Part shown: positions 25,430 through 36,840 of the stretch, piece by piece
Position numbering within the stretch: the stretch's first letter is position 1
Layout: each line of letters opens with the position of its first letter
Origin: Phyto melanocephala
Taxonomy: Eukaryota; Arthropoda; Insecta; Diptera; Rhinophoridae
Assembly (NCBI GenBank): GCA_941918925.1
Contig: OW799234.1
Location: 73,676,543 to 73,740,542, forward strand
Direction: 5' to 3'
DNA length: 64,000 bases
Position numbers and translations under genes: made by a program
Notes under the pieces: model-generated
What the model saw: only the letters and a program-made list of their open reading frames with translations
Databases searched by the model: none
What the model was told of the DNA's origin: nothing

Positions 25430-25720
25430 TTTAGAAAAAATGTGGTTTGAAAGTTTTGCCTCACTCGCCATATACTCCAGACCTTGCCCCATCTGACAAC
25501 TATTTGTTGTGATTGATGCCGAAAGTTCGCTCTCTCTCTGAGATGCTTCACTTTAAAACAGAATATCTTAAATTGGCTTGATCTATTCTTGGACTCAAAA
25601 GATGAGCAATTATTTTAGTCTGGCATCCATATGTTGCTCGAAAAATAGGTAAAGGTTAAAGCTATTAATGACCAATACTTTGACAAAATTAATATCATAC
25701 CAATGTTCTCAGTAATATAA
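25430..25720 (+). pseudogene. Mariner transposase C-terminal relic
   Basis: The translation from about 25449 gives K-V-L-P-H-S-P-Y-T-P-D-L-A-P-S-D-N-Y-L-L, closely matching the signature around the third catalytic aspartate of mariner (DD34D) transposases. Stops follow at once and recur downstream, where W-H-P-Y-V-A-R-K still echoes the C-terminal region. No TIRs were found. This is a dead fragment. Confidence 0.8.
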
Positions 25721-25831
25721 AAGCTAACAATTTTAAAAAATCCCACATTTTCAAGTTATATTTACAACCAATATACATAATTTTAAACTATTTAGCAAGA
25801 CTATTATAAAAAAATTACTCTCATTTTATAG

Positions 25832-26471
25832 ACCACAATCATCAATTCAACACTTCAAGTGGGATGCTTTTGAGGACAATTGAACGTATAGAGAATTATT
25901 CTAATGGCTGCTTTAAAAGATCAATCGTTTTTACCAAACTGAACAATTAGTGTGTCCAACCACTGTTAATGCGTCTGGTGTCAACATACTAACTGAGCAG
26001 CTACACAAATCTAATGTTTCTACTTTCCCTGTATATTTTTCCAATGTTTCCGCGCTACCAGCACAAAATTTAGTACCTCTTAATAAAACACATTTTGCAG
26101 TCTTACAATCTCCAGCTGAGTATACAACACCACATCACACTGTTATAACACATGATAATTCCACTCTCATGAATACCCGTCACACCATATCATCTGTGGC
26201 ATCTTACGGTACTGGTATGAAGCCTTCTGCTGTATATGTACCCAATGTCGTGACACCACCACCTGCTGTTCCTTCTGCTCCACATCCAGTACAACAACCA
26301 AACATACCAGCAGGAATTCCCTCAAATGTTACTACACATGTTGTAGTTGTTTCTAAGAAAACCGGCTTCTATGACCAAGAGCAAAAGGAAAGAAATTCTG
26401 CAAATACTTTGTACAACTTTAATTGCCTTTTAGTGTTTCCGATTATAACAATATTTTTCAAATTCAATTAA
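25832..26471 (+). pseudogene. Broken paralogue of the 12-kb GPI-tail gene
   Basis: A splice acceptor (TTTTATAG, ending 25831) opens a frame with N-G-C-F-K-R that stops at 25948-25950. The homologous continuation, Y-Q-T-E-Q-L-V-C-P, is in another frame and stays open to a stop at 26469-26471. Compared with the gene at 12052-12863 (N-G-C-Y-K-K ... V-E-T-E-Q-L-V-C-P), a few codons are missing and the frame shifts between the two cysteines. The rest has an Asn/Thr/Pro-rich linker, V-V-V-V-S-K-K-T-G-F-Y, a small-residue N-S-A site and a hydrophobic GPI-like tail. I call it a probable pseudogene. A sequencing error at the shift would make it an intact gene. The Gly/Ala-rich segment of its relative was not found here, and an AATAAAG signal lies near 26610. 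Confidence 0.65.
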
Positions 26472-27053
26472 ACTCGTTTATGTCAATGTAATAATGATGG
26501 CATTGATTTTAGTTGGTTTTATTGCATGAGTGGTATAAGTTGTTAATACATATGTGTACATGTAAAGATATTTTCACATAAAATATTCTCTAAAAAGCTA
26601 GAAATTTAAATAAAGTTTATTTTCGTATTTAAAAAAATTAGAACAACGAGTTTCTTTAGTTTTTTTTTTTATTTCTTCAATTATAGGTAAAAATTTCATT
26701 ACACAGCCCGACAAAATTAATTAATTCTAGTTAATTTGGGTGCGCTGAATTCAAATCTGTAATCAGTTTGTCCCTATCAGCTCTAGTTTTCACGATATAG
26801 CTTTTTTATACCCTCCACTAAGTGTAAATAAGTAAGTGAGGAGGGTATATATCAGTTTGTCATTCCGTTTTTTCCGAAAATATTATTTTTGATGTAATTG
26901 CTAGCTGATTAACAGGAATTTTATTTGTATAATATTATTCAAAACGTTATTTTTCTTTTTGCACTCCAATTGCATATAAAAAGTTAGTTGCTTGTAAGAG
27001 GTGGTTTATTGCAGTTGGCAAAGTCTATTAAAAGAGTATTGATCTAAATAGAA

Positions 27054-27690
27054 ATGACTTCCAATAGAAGATGTTATAAAAATAACGCTGACACATTTTG
27101 TTATATTTGTGGAGAATATGCCTTTAAAGAAAACATAAGAACTATTTCGGAATATGTTAAAAAATCGTATTTAGATTACTTTGGAGTTGATCTTGGTGAC
27201 CAAGATAAAAGCTGGGCTCCACACATTGGGTTCAATACTTGCTGTGTAAATTTGCGACAGTGGACTCTAGGAAAACGAAATAGGCTTAGAGCCCAGAAAT
27301 CATTTGGACGACTGTTACTTCTGTTAAGTGATTTTGATAAGTCAATGACCGAAACTGAATGAAGTGCACGGACATCATTCGTGCAAGTTAAAAAAAAATT
27401 CTTGGGAAATAATAAAGCTCCAAATTATGTTCAATTAGTGGGAAATATGCTGGATAAGTTCAGAGATTTTGGCTGCAACATGAGTATTAAAATTCGTTAT
27501 TTGAACAGGAACTTGGACCGATTTCCCGAAAATTTGGGTAATTTAAGCGAAGAACAAGGAGAAAGGTTTCACCAAGATATCAAAATTATGGAGCATCGGT
27601 AGCAGGGAAGGTGGGATACACATATGATTGCAGACTACTGTTGGAATTTGCAAAGAAACTCTTATCCGGCTGTTCATTCCAGATTTCTTG
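27054..27690 (+). pseudogene. Transposon-encoded zinc-finger-type protein, deleted
   Basis: The N-terminal part has F-C-Y-I-C-G-E and, further on, W-A-P-H-I-G-F-N-T-C-C, a C-x2-C plus H-x5-C arrangement like a zinc-binding domain. After about residue 85 it jumps to a C-terminal region (F-L-G-N-N-K-A-P-N-Y, R-F-P-E-N-L-G, G-E-R-F-H-Q-D-I-K). From memory this belongs to a large multi-copy arthropod protein family of roughly 600 residues, so most of the middle is deleted. In-frame stops at 27360-27362 and 27601-27603 break it; the frame resumes with Q-G-R-W-D and is cut by the HINE insertion. The family's enzymology is unknown to me. Confidence 0.65.
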
Positions 27691-28512
27691 TTATACCCTT
27701 CACACAGTGAAAAAGGGTATATATAGGTTTGTCATTCCGTGTGAAATTTCTACAATTTTCATTTCCGACCCCATAAAGTATATATTTTCTGAAAGCTTAT
27801 GAATAGGGGAGTCGATTAAGCCCTGTCAGTCTGTCCGTCTGTCCGTCTGACCGTCTGTCCGTGTGTATGTTGAAATCAACTTTTTGAAGCCCCCCGACAT
27901 AGGTTGGACCCGGGTAAAGTATTAAAATATCAGAAATATTCGGGAGTAGATCGGTATTGAAAATCAGAAATATCGGTGCATAAACAACTGAGATATGAGC
28001 AAAAACCCACGACCACCTCGATTTTTTTTTCACAAAAACAACATTACAACAACAACATACATACATACAAACGTGTATACTGGTTAGAGAAAACGTGGCA
28101 TCGAATCCCAACTGAGCCAAAAAAAAATTTTTTTTAATTTTTTTAAAATTTTTTTTAAAATTTTTTTTTTATTTTTTTTTTTATTTTTTATTTAATATAT
28201 TATTTATATTTTTATTATTATTTTTTTTTTTAATTTTTTTTTTAATTTTTTTTTTATTTTCTTTTTTGTTTTATATATGTATATTATATATATAATAATT
28301 TTTTTTTTTAATTTTTTTTTAAATTTTTTTTTAAAAATTTTTTTTTTTAATTTTTTTTTAATTTTTTTTTTTTTTTCGTTTTTTTAACATACATACGTGT
28401 ACGTATTTCATATGGGATGAATGGTGATACAAGCAACTGTTATTGCATGACTACACGTTGTGAAGGGTATATAAGATTCGGCATGGCCGAATATAGCACT
28501 CTTACTTGTTTT
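27691..28512 (+). mobile_element. DINE-1/HINE-like Helentron, copy 3 (reaches both ends)
   Basis: It has the family layout: 5' hairpin, GTCTGTCC-type repeat (longer here, 27825-27862), A/T-rich centre and a 3' stem-loop (ATTCGGC, ATG loop, GCCGAAT) ending CTTACTTG. It lies inside the coding remains of the transposon described before, so it is younger. The long minus-strand frame at 27797-28120 is a by-product that recurs in other copies. Confidence 0.9.
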
Positions 28513-28889
28513 TTTTTTAAATTCCTATGGAAAAGTTTTATGAAAAGTAGATCTGATAGAGACAAACTGATTACAGATTTGAATTCAGCGCACCCAAATT
28601 AATTAATCATTTGATAAATTCAAAAAAACAAATTGAGTGTTGGCCCGTGTTATTGTTCATACGGCCTTCTAAATTAAAAAAATATTTACATGCATATATT
28701 GGGTAAAATAATAATAAAACGAATATTCGCTGGTTTTTTGATATTCGTATTCGCATTCGCAAAACTTATGAGAATATTTTTTGTCCCCGAATATAAACGC
28801 ACAAAAAATCATGATGTAAATAACAATAGATAAATAAATTAAAATATACATTTCTCACAAAAAAATGTTTTCTTACAAAAACAAAATAA

Positions 28890-29905
28890 AACAAGTGAGA
28901 GCCGAATTTTTGATACCCACCACCAAATTTTGTGTACTTTTTGAGCACAAAACTTATTAGTTTGTTATTAACAGTAATTGCTATGAAATAATCTTTTTAT
29001 GATCAAATATGTTTTATTTATTTGTGTAACCTCGATCTGCAATTAAAGTTTTTCGTAAATTTAGTTTTGAACTGAAAGTGGGCCTTAAATTAGGCGTGCC
29101 AATATAGATTCTGATAATAAATTCAACTTTGATATTTCAATATAGTTCTTTATTATTTCAAAAACTTTGCCCACAGAGAAATTATATGAACTTTAGATAA
29201 AGCGTTAAATGGGAGGTATACGTTTAAATGGGCGTATCACCTTCATTTTCTAGAATTAAAATAAAATTGACTAGAAAGCTATATGGGCGAAATTTCATCA
29301 ACATACACCTCTAATTCTGTCGGTTTTATGAGCGTTTAAATTTCATTAACACTAGATTTCGTAAAAAGAGGGCGTTATAGTAGGCGTGTCAAAGTTATTT
29401 TTGCGAATGAGTACAACTTAGGTGTTTCAATATAGTTCTTTATTCCTCCAAAATCTTTAATCATAGAGAAATTATATGAATTTGAGATAAAGCTTTATAT
29501 GGGAGGTGGACGTAAAAGTGTGAGTGTAACATTAATTTTTCGTTAGTACAAATCTAAATGTTAAATATTCCAAAAAAGACACTGTGCAGTATAAATTTTC
29601 GTATATTTTGATCTATAACTTCTTTCGGAATGTATAAGCTATTTGCAGAAAGAGATATTTGTTTAACTCAGGAAATATACTTTCGAAGTTTCATCGCTCT
29701 ACGTCAATGCATTTAGACACAATCGAAGTGTATCTTATTTTCAACAGGCGGACAGACGGACATATGTAGCTAGATCGTCATAAAAAACAACCAGGACTCA
29801 GAAAATATATACTTTATGCGGTCTAGAATGGATATTTCGATGCGTTACAAATGGAATGACCAAATGAATTTACCCCCACAACGTTGTTTTGGTGGTGGAT
29901 ATAAC
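28890..29905 (-). mobile_element. HINE-B family copy, reverse orientation
   Basis: On the minus strand it starts near 29905 with the ATCCACCACCAAAA hairpin partner and the TGGATATTTCG/CTAGACC block, then GTCCGTCTGTCCGCC at about 29743-29762. It ends near 28890 with ATTCGGCTCTCACTTGTTTT. Internal GGGCGT motifs are spaced through it. No coding sequence. Confidence 0.6.
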
Positions 29906-30120
29906 AAGCAAAACTGCGTTGTTATTCTTATACAAAAATGCTTTCGTGTAATAATTCCAGACCAACTGGATTTTTGATAACTTGAATTCCAAATGTTTTT
30001 AAATTATTAAATATGAACAAAAGCGTTACCAGCGGATAGAGAATTTTATTGAGCTAGTAAACACATAAAAATTTTTTAAAGATTTCACACAACGGTTTGT
30101 TCCCAAATATAAAAAAATGC

Positions 30121-30582
30121 TTTATTATATCCTTCATACAAGAGTGTAGAAGTGTATATATAAGTTTGTCATACCGTTTGTCCGTGTGTGTGTTAAAATC
30201 AATTTTTTCTCTAAAATGGTTTCGGAAATTTTGCGATTGAAAATGAGTTATGCGCGAACATTACGAGCTGAGATATGAGCAAAAGAATATGATTTGTTTT
30301 GTTTTTTTACCCAAACAAAGTTAGATTTTGCAGCTGCTATGGAAGTTCTGAGAAAGTGTGTAACGTACATATAATATACGTACCTTTGGCAACATTAACA
30401 GAAATTTTTTCAATGGGTAAAGTCAACAAGAAAGCGGTGAAAAAAATGTTAAATAAAAGTTAAAATTTTTAAATTCCAGTTTTGGTCAAAGTTGCACCGT
30501 AAAATTGTCAATTGTGGTCAAACTGTGTGAAGGGTATATTAGATTCGGCACAGTCCAATATGACATTATTAACTACTTGCTT
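30121..30582 (+). mobile_element. HINE-like variant, diverged
   Basis: It starts TTATTATATCCTTCATACAAG, keeps GTTTGTCATACCG, the CCGTTTGTCCGTG block and GAGCTGAGATATGAGC, and ends with GAAGGGTATATTAGATTCGGCACAG and ACTACTTGC. Imperfect base pairing of the terminal stem and many substitutions mark it as older than the main copies. Confidence 0.65.
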
Positions 30583-31466
30583 TTAGTTCTATTAATTAAA
30601 TTTTTTCAATTTTGTCACAAAACTTTTGCAAATTTATTGCAGTAACTAAATACATTGTAATGCATTTTAGAAAAATTAAAATATTCGCATCTGCATTCGC
30701 ATTCACAAAAATTCAAAAACTGATATTCTTTACATCACTGATGTTTACTCAATGCTTTTATTCTAAGCTACTTAAGCTTGCATATTATAGGATTTTAAAA
30801 CAAAACCTTTAGTGCATTAACTTTCAGTCCCTGGTTATTTAATTTGAGCCATATTTGTATGAATTTTTTACCCTTCACACAGTGCAAAAGGGTATATATA
30901 GGTTTGTCATTCCGTGTGATTTTTTTCATTTCCTACCCCATAAAGTATATATTTCCGGAGAGCTTATGAATAGAGGAGTCGATTAAGCTCTGTCAGTCTG
31001 TCTGTCTGACCATCTGTCCGTGTGTATGTTGAATCAACTTTTTAAAGCCCCCCGACATCGCTTGGGCCCGGGTGAGGTATTAAAATATCAGAAATATTCG
31101 GGAGTAGATCCGTATTGAAAATCAGTACATAAACAACTGAGATGTGAGCAAAAAACCACGACCACCTCGTTTTTTTCACAACAACAACATACAACACATA
31201 CATACAAACGTGGTATACTGGTTAGAGTAAACGTGGCATCGAACTCCAGTTGAGCCCAAAAAAAATTTTATTTTTTTATTTTATATATTATTTATATTTT
31301 TATTATTTTTTACAATTTTTTTTTTACTTTTTTTTATTTTTTTCTTATATTTTTTAATATTTATTTTTAATTTTTTTATGTTTTTATATATTTTTTTTAA
31401 CACACATACGTAAATTTATAATGTTACAATGGGATGTTTTTATTTTATTTTATGTTTTATTTCATA

Positions 31467-32294
31467 CTAGCCAATCCCGGCGCGCGTTGCTACGCCCCTT
31501 CATGAATTTTAATCGCATTCCAAATTTTAATCGAATATCAAGTGCAAGGCTAAAAACTATAACTTTTTCTTTATGAGCGTGGCACTGCCCACTTTTCTAA
31601 TTACGAAACTGTATAGTAATGACAGCTCAATAAGTGTGCAAAATTTCAGAAAAATCGGTCCAGTGTAAGTACCTCAAAATTATACCTTTTTTTATGGGCG
31701 TGGCACTGCCCACTTTTCTAAATACGAAACTGTATAGTCATGACAACTCAATATGTGTGCAAAGCTTCAGAAAAATCGGGCCAGTGCAAGTACCTCAAAA
31801 TGATACCTTTTTTTTAATGGGCGTGGCACTGCCCACTTTTCTAATGACGAAAGAGTAAAGTCATGACAGCTTAGTATGTTTGAAAAGTTTCAGAAAATTC
31901 GGTCCAGTGCAAGTAGCTAAAACTGATAACTAATTTTTTATGGGCATGGCCCCGCCCACTTTTTCAATCACAAAACTATAAAGCCATGACAGCTCAATAT
32001 GTGTGCAAAGTTTCAGAAAAATCGGTCCAGTGCAAGTACCTCAAAATTAAATCTTTTTTAGGGGCGTGGCCCCGCCCACTTTTCTTATCACGAAATTATT
32101 TAGTCATGACAGCTCGATATGTGTGCAAAGTTTCAGAAAAATCGGTCAAGTGCAAGTAGCTAAAACTGATAACTAATTTCTTATGGGCGTGGCTCCGCCC
32201 ACTTTTTTTCACCCATAAACACTCCCTGGTATGTGTACAACAACTTACCAAAGTTTGAGCCCGATCGGTTTTAGAGTTTCGGAGTCTATAGCTA

Positions 32295-32325
<31 letters not shown>

Positions 32326-32345
32326 TTCACTTTTATATATATAGA
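31467..32345 (-). mobile_element. Helitron, 6 internal repeat units, inside a HINE
   Basis: On the minus strand it reads TCTATATATATAAAAGTG ... CTAG, between A and T. It has a (GT)n run near its 5' end (32296-32320) and about six tandem units of 121-124 bp (cores at roughly 31577, 31698, 31821, 31943, 32063 and 32187). The terminal GC-rich hairpin is at 31478-31497. Frames over this area are satellite by-products. Confidence 0.9.
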
Positions 32346-32349
32346 TTAA

Positions 32350-32932
32350 CTAGCCAAACCCGGCGCGCGTTGCTACGCCCCCTAATGATTAAAAATGTAT
32401 TCTGATCTTAAATAGAATATCAAGTGCAAAAAGCTAAAAATGATAACTTTTTTTAATGGGCGAGGCACTGCCCACTTTTCTAATCACTAAACTGTATAGT
32501 CGTGACAGCTCAATATGTATGCAGAGTTTCAGAAAAATCGGTCTAGTGCAAGTTCCTCAAAACTATAACTTTTTTTATGGGCGTGGCCGTGCCCACTTTT
32601 CTAATCACGAAAGTATATAGTCATGACAGCTCAATATGTGTCCAAAGTTTCAGAAAAATCGGTGAAGTTCAAATACCTCAAAATTATAACTGTTTTTTTT
32701 TATGGGCGTGGCCCTGCCCACTTTTGTTATCACGAAATTATTAAGTCATGACATGTCAGTATGTTTTCAAAGTTTCAGAAAAGTCGGTCCAGTGCAAGTA
32801 CGCCAAAATTATAACTTTTTTTATGGGCGTGGCCCTGCCCACTTTTTTTCACCCATAAACACTCCCTGGTATGTGTACAACAACTTACCAAAGTTTGAGC
32901 CCGATCGGTTTTACAGTTTCGGAGTCTATAGC

Positions 32933-32973
<41 letters not shown>

Positions 32974-32993
32974 TTCACTTTTATATATATAGA
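32350..32993 (-). mobile_element. Helitron, 4 internal repeat units, tandem neighbour
   Basis: Same family and orientation as the preceding copy, separated from it by TTAA only. It ends TC after a T on the plus strand (GA at 32992-32993, then T) and starts at CTAG (32350). It has a longer (GT)n run (32935-32968) and about four of the 120-bp units. Confidence 0.9.
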
Positions 32994-33090
32994 TGAGATG
33001 AATGGTGATACAAACTATTGTTATTGCGTGAGTACACGTTGTGAAGGGTATAAAAGATTCGGCATGGCCGAAAATAGCACTCTTAGTTGC

Positions 33091-33739
33091 TTTAAATTGA
33101 ATTTGAATAAAAATTAAAAAACAGAATTACCAAATTATGCTCGTGTAAAAATATTGTAAGTATTCCAGCAACAAATACCACTGCTCTACAACTGCTTTTT
33201 GATCTAGATAACGCCTTCTAGGCAAAAAAGGGCTTAAGAGTAACGAAATGAAGTGAGAACCAGCGTATATGATTCTAATATTATCCAAGTAATATTACTA
33301 TTCTGCAAAATACGTTCTATCTCTGTAATAGTTTTACATGATGTTCATCATCATCAGTTCTTGTCACATATTTCTATTTTTAGCCATAGTTCTTAGACAG
33401 TTGGTCGCATTAATTTTCTCAGCATCTTTGTCGAGTCGAGTTCATTCTACACGAATTTTTTACATGTCGTACGACTTGTATTATAGTCTAAACTGGCCTT
33501 TAACAGCACTGATAGAGCCCTAATTTGTTCTTGTCACATCTTTCTATCTTTAGCGATAGTTTGACGGTGGCTCAACAAATATTTGGTGAAAATATATAAT
33601 TGGTTTTTGTAAAGTTTTAAATTAACCCGAAAGCTAGCATTTTGTATACTGTCAAGGTTTTTTTTGGTAGTAGAAGTGACTATTTCGATAATTTAATTGG
33701 CAAGAAAGTTTAACAAGAATAAAAAAAATTTAAAATCAA
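33091..33739. other. Intergenic, no gene seen
   Basis: No supported gene. A short block, TTCTTGTCACAT plus TTTCTAT and TTTAGC, occurs twice (about 33358 and 33527), suggesting a worn repeat. Confidence 0.4.
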
Positions 33740-34127
33740 TGGGCCAATTCAAAGTGGTTGCATATCAGTCATATTTGTACTATTTCATATTATGTTATGC
33801 ATGCATAAAATTTTTGTTAGTAATTTCCATACAAAAAAAAATAATATGACTTTACACATTTGTTTCCTATGTATAAGAAATTGTTTATGTTATACTTTTA
33901 ACCATACTGTCTCTCAGAGAGAATTTCTTCGCTTCTTACCTCTCAGAGAGAATATTTTCTATTTTCTTCTTTCCTGTATACATACAATTTTTAACAGCGT
34001 TATCTCTTTGTCTTATTTCTTGTATTAAATACATAATTTGTTAACAAAAGGTGTTCAAAGTCACTAGTCATATTAATATGAATTATATGACATAGTACAA
34101 TATGAGAGTCTACTTTAAATTGGCCCA
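33740..34127. mobile_element. TIR MITE, unclassified
   Basis: The ends are TGGGCCAATTCAAAGT (33740) and, inward from 34127, TGGGCCAATTTAAAGTAG. Both are followed by a TCATAT...GTACTAT block in the same arrangement. At 388 bp with no coding sequence it is a MITE. A target duplication was not evident. The centre carries two CTCTCAGAGAGAAT copies (33910 and 33940). Confidence 0.65.
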
Positions 34128-35473
34128 ATGTATTTAGGTTGTGTATAATTTAAGATTGTAGCGACCATTTTTATGTACAGCTTCTAGTCCCGATCAAAAA
34201 TAAAACAAGTTAAAGTTTGCAAAGTCCTCGTCCATATTATATGGAACATTTGTTGTAGTTTTTTTCATACTTCCATATAGAAAACTTCTTAGCGAATGGG
34301 AAGAATAAAATAAAATTGCATGTACATAAAACAGTATACCTTGTTTCATTCTTATTTACTCTCTTATCCACAAAGTGAAAAGTTTTGCAACAAATGTTTC
34401 ATAATGTGGACTACGACCAAAGGTCGAGTGTTTGTATTTGATACGGACTGTTGCAATTTTTTTTTGCTTATCTGACATTTATTTTTTTTTTCTTTGGGTA
34501 ATTGTTTACGGAACCTGTTGTTCCAAGTTTGCCTAACAAAGATTTAGCAGTCAATGTATATTTTGTTATTTGGAGCAGCCAAAAAATTACTTTTTATTAA
34601 AGCGAAAATACAGCCCATTCTGTATAAAGAATGCACTTATTATTTGGACAAGACGCTGAATTGTGTTACTTGTCGTGGTGATTTGATATCATTATTATTT
34701 TGACGTGATCGCCTTAGAGGGTCAATATCAACCGATCTTTGTTAAGAAACTCTTTAAATGAAAAATTCTTAGCAACTGAAAATGCTCAAAATCTTTCAAA
34801 GAAATCTAAAGAGAAATTTCAATCTGACTTGAAGAAATATGTATTAAGTCCAATATCTTTTTTCATTTTTTAACAAAGACTACAGCATTAAACTTAAATT
34901 TACTTTATTTCTTTTTTCCCAAAATAAGCAGTCATTGACATTGACAAATTTCTTGTAAAATGTCTGCAATTAATATTTACAACACACACATTAGCACACA
35001 TTTGTTGTAGTCAACCAGACGTGTAAGCAATTAAAAATTCCTTTTTTCACAAAGAAATCAAAATAAAAAAAGAAAAGAAAATATGTTTTATTTATGTACA
35101 TATAAATACATACATACCTTCATACTAACGTACAAAATTCATTATGCTGATTAAAATTATATTAATTTTAATATAGGATTGAAAATACCAGGTTGGCATT
35201 GCTAAACACATTTCATTTTCAGATGGTGTTAACAACCTGCAGAAAGCGCACTAATCCATACAGGTATGTCATGGACTAAGACTAGTCCAAATGTATGGAC
35301 AAAACATGATCGATTTAATATTACGATGACACAGGACTGAAACATATAACCTTTGGGAAAACTAATCTTTGTCACTACTCGATGGAGCATCTACACTTCC
35401 ATTATACATCCCTTGACAAAACTATATGTAAACGTTAAAGCACAAACATCTTTTGTTTAACTACAAACTCTTG
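34128..35473. other. Intergenic, no gene seen
   Basis: AT-rich non-coding sequence. I found no gene, no transposon ends and no long repeat. It could be intron or spacer. Confidence 0.4.
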
Positions 35474-35870
35474 TTATACTCTTTACAGTGAGTGCAAGGG
35501 TATATATAGGTTTGTCTATCCGTGTGAAATTTCTACAGTTTTCATTTCATTCATATATTTTCTGAAAGCTTATGAATAGGGGAGTCAATTAAGCACTGTC
35601 AGTCTGTCCGTGTGCATGAAGTCCCCAGATCCGTGTAAGGTGCCAAAATGTCAGAAATATTCGGGGGCAGGTCGGTGTTGAAAATCAAAAAAAATCGCTC
35701 TATAAACAACTGAGATATGATGAAAAAAAACCTAGACCACCTCTTCTTTTCACACCAATACAAGCTGGATGAACGTAGGTTCGAATCCCAGTTAAGACAA
35801 TCAAATTTTTTTTATTTTGTTATTTTTTTTTATTAATTTAATTTTTTTAAATTTTCTTTTTTTTTAATTT
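35474..35870 (+). mobile_element. Degenerate HINE copy 5
   Basis: A recognisable 5' half: GTTATACTCTTTACAGTGAG, AAGGGTATATATAGGTTTGTC, CTTATGAATAGGGGAGTC, AAATATTCGGG and GAATCCCAGTTAAGAC, then a T-rich run. The 3' stem-loop is missing, and substitutions and deletions are many. Confidence 0.7.
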
Positions 35871-36840
35871 CGCTGATTTTTTCTTGAAAAGTGGCAAAAA
35901 TGGTGATTTTTTGAAATGTTTGTATGGGGAACGCCCCAGGGGTAGTTCCAGGGGGTGTGGCATAGGTGGGTTAGCACTCCAAAATTAGTGGGGGTTGGTC
36001 ATAAATTTTGACCCGATTGAGGAACTCTAAATGGGTCAAAGTGAGATTTTTCAAAATTAGACCCTTCGGATCAAAAGTCGGGATTTCAAAATAGATTTTA
36101 CAGGTATGGGTCCTTCGGCAAAATTTCTTATTTTGATCCCTAGAATATGATTTTTCTTGTAATTTGTGCGATTTTTTAATCGACCTGCCCTAATACTTAC
36201 ATACGCAGATATTTACAAACAAAATTCTATGTAAAAGCCATTACCAAAAACTTAACTGCAATAGGCCTAAGATTTCTTTCTACTTAAGGTAGATTAATGG
36301 TAAAAGTCCAAACTTTTACATAAAAACCATGAAACAGGTTTTGATTATTAAGAAATTATGATGCTGCCATTCGAAGGATAAGTCAACAACAACAACAACA
36401 GTACAGCACAGGCATAGTACAATGCAAATATTACAATTTAAGTAGATATTAAATACAAAAATAAATATAAATTTATAAATACACACACTTGTAAACGTGT
36501 GAAAGAAATAAAGGATACGTTTATACTTACAGTTAAACATACATATATGATGTTATATAAAGGGCAGTGGGTATTATATTTAAATTGACGGTCGATTTTA
36601 ATTAAATTTTTAAATGTATTAAAGGTTTACAAAACAAAATATTCATACGACTTAAAAAAAATTGAAACGTTCTTAGTAAATAAGTGAGTTTTTTCTGAGT
36701 TCAATTCAACCATTTTAAGGTGGTTATTCTCAACCTACAAAGCATTGTAGGGCTAGCAAGCCTTCTTTCGAAATCTTCAAGCTATATATCTTTAAACACA
36801 ATAAATTTTTGATTCAGTTTAAAAGGAAGTTATAGAGCCT
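35871..36840. other. Repeat-like stretch plus spacer
   Basis: About 35870-36200 has a base composition unlike its surroundings (GGGGAACGCCCCAGGGG, GGGGGTGTGGC). It shares GGTGATTTTTTGAAAT with sequence near 40583, so it is probably part of another dispersed repeat. The rest, to 36840, has no supported feature. (AAC)n lies near 36390. Confidence 0.35.

Larger units (their letters stand above)
26717..28605 (+). mobile_element. Internally deleted DNA transposon, class unknown
   Basis: Inverted repeats of about 48 bp bracket the region: TTAATTTGGGTGCGCTGAAT starting about 26740, with its complement ending near 28603 (both extend through CAAATCTGTAATCAGTTTGTC). Inside are the broken coding remains at 27054-27690 and a younger HINE insertion at 27691-28512. 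A second HINE-like hairpin (TATACCCTCC ... GGAGGGTATA) lies at 26816-26849. The true outer ends and target duplication could not be fixed. Confidence 0.65.
30867..33090 (+). mobile_element. HINE-like Helentron, copy 4, split by two Helitrons
   Basis: The left part (30867-31466) runs from the 5' hairpin to the TTTCATA that normally precedes TGGGATGAATGG. The right part (32994-33090) resumes with TGAGATGAATGG and ends in the ATTCGGC/GCCGAA stem-loop. Two Helitron copies (31467-32345 and 32350-32993) sit between. Joined, the two parts give the family's usual layout. Confidence 0.85.

Noticed and set aside
27797..28120. Recurring frame starting M-A-Q-L-G-F-D-A-T-F-S-L-T-S (also near 37082, 49249 and 51428)
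   Set aside because: It is the complement of the HINE repeat in each copy, ends in the GTCTGTCC satellite and has no domain; repetition reflects the transposon, not a gene family.
32096..32978. Frames starting with Cys-Val runs then S-Y-R-L-R-N
   Set aside because: They translate the (GT)n run and tandem units of the Helitrons.
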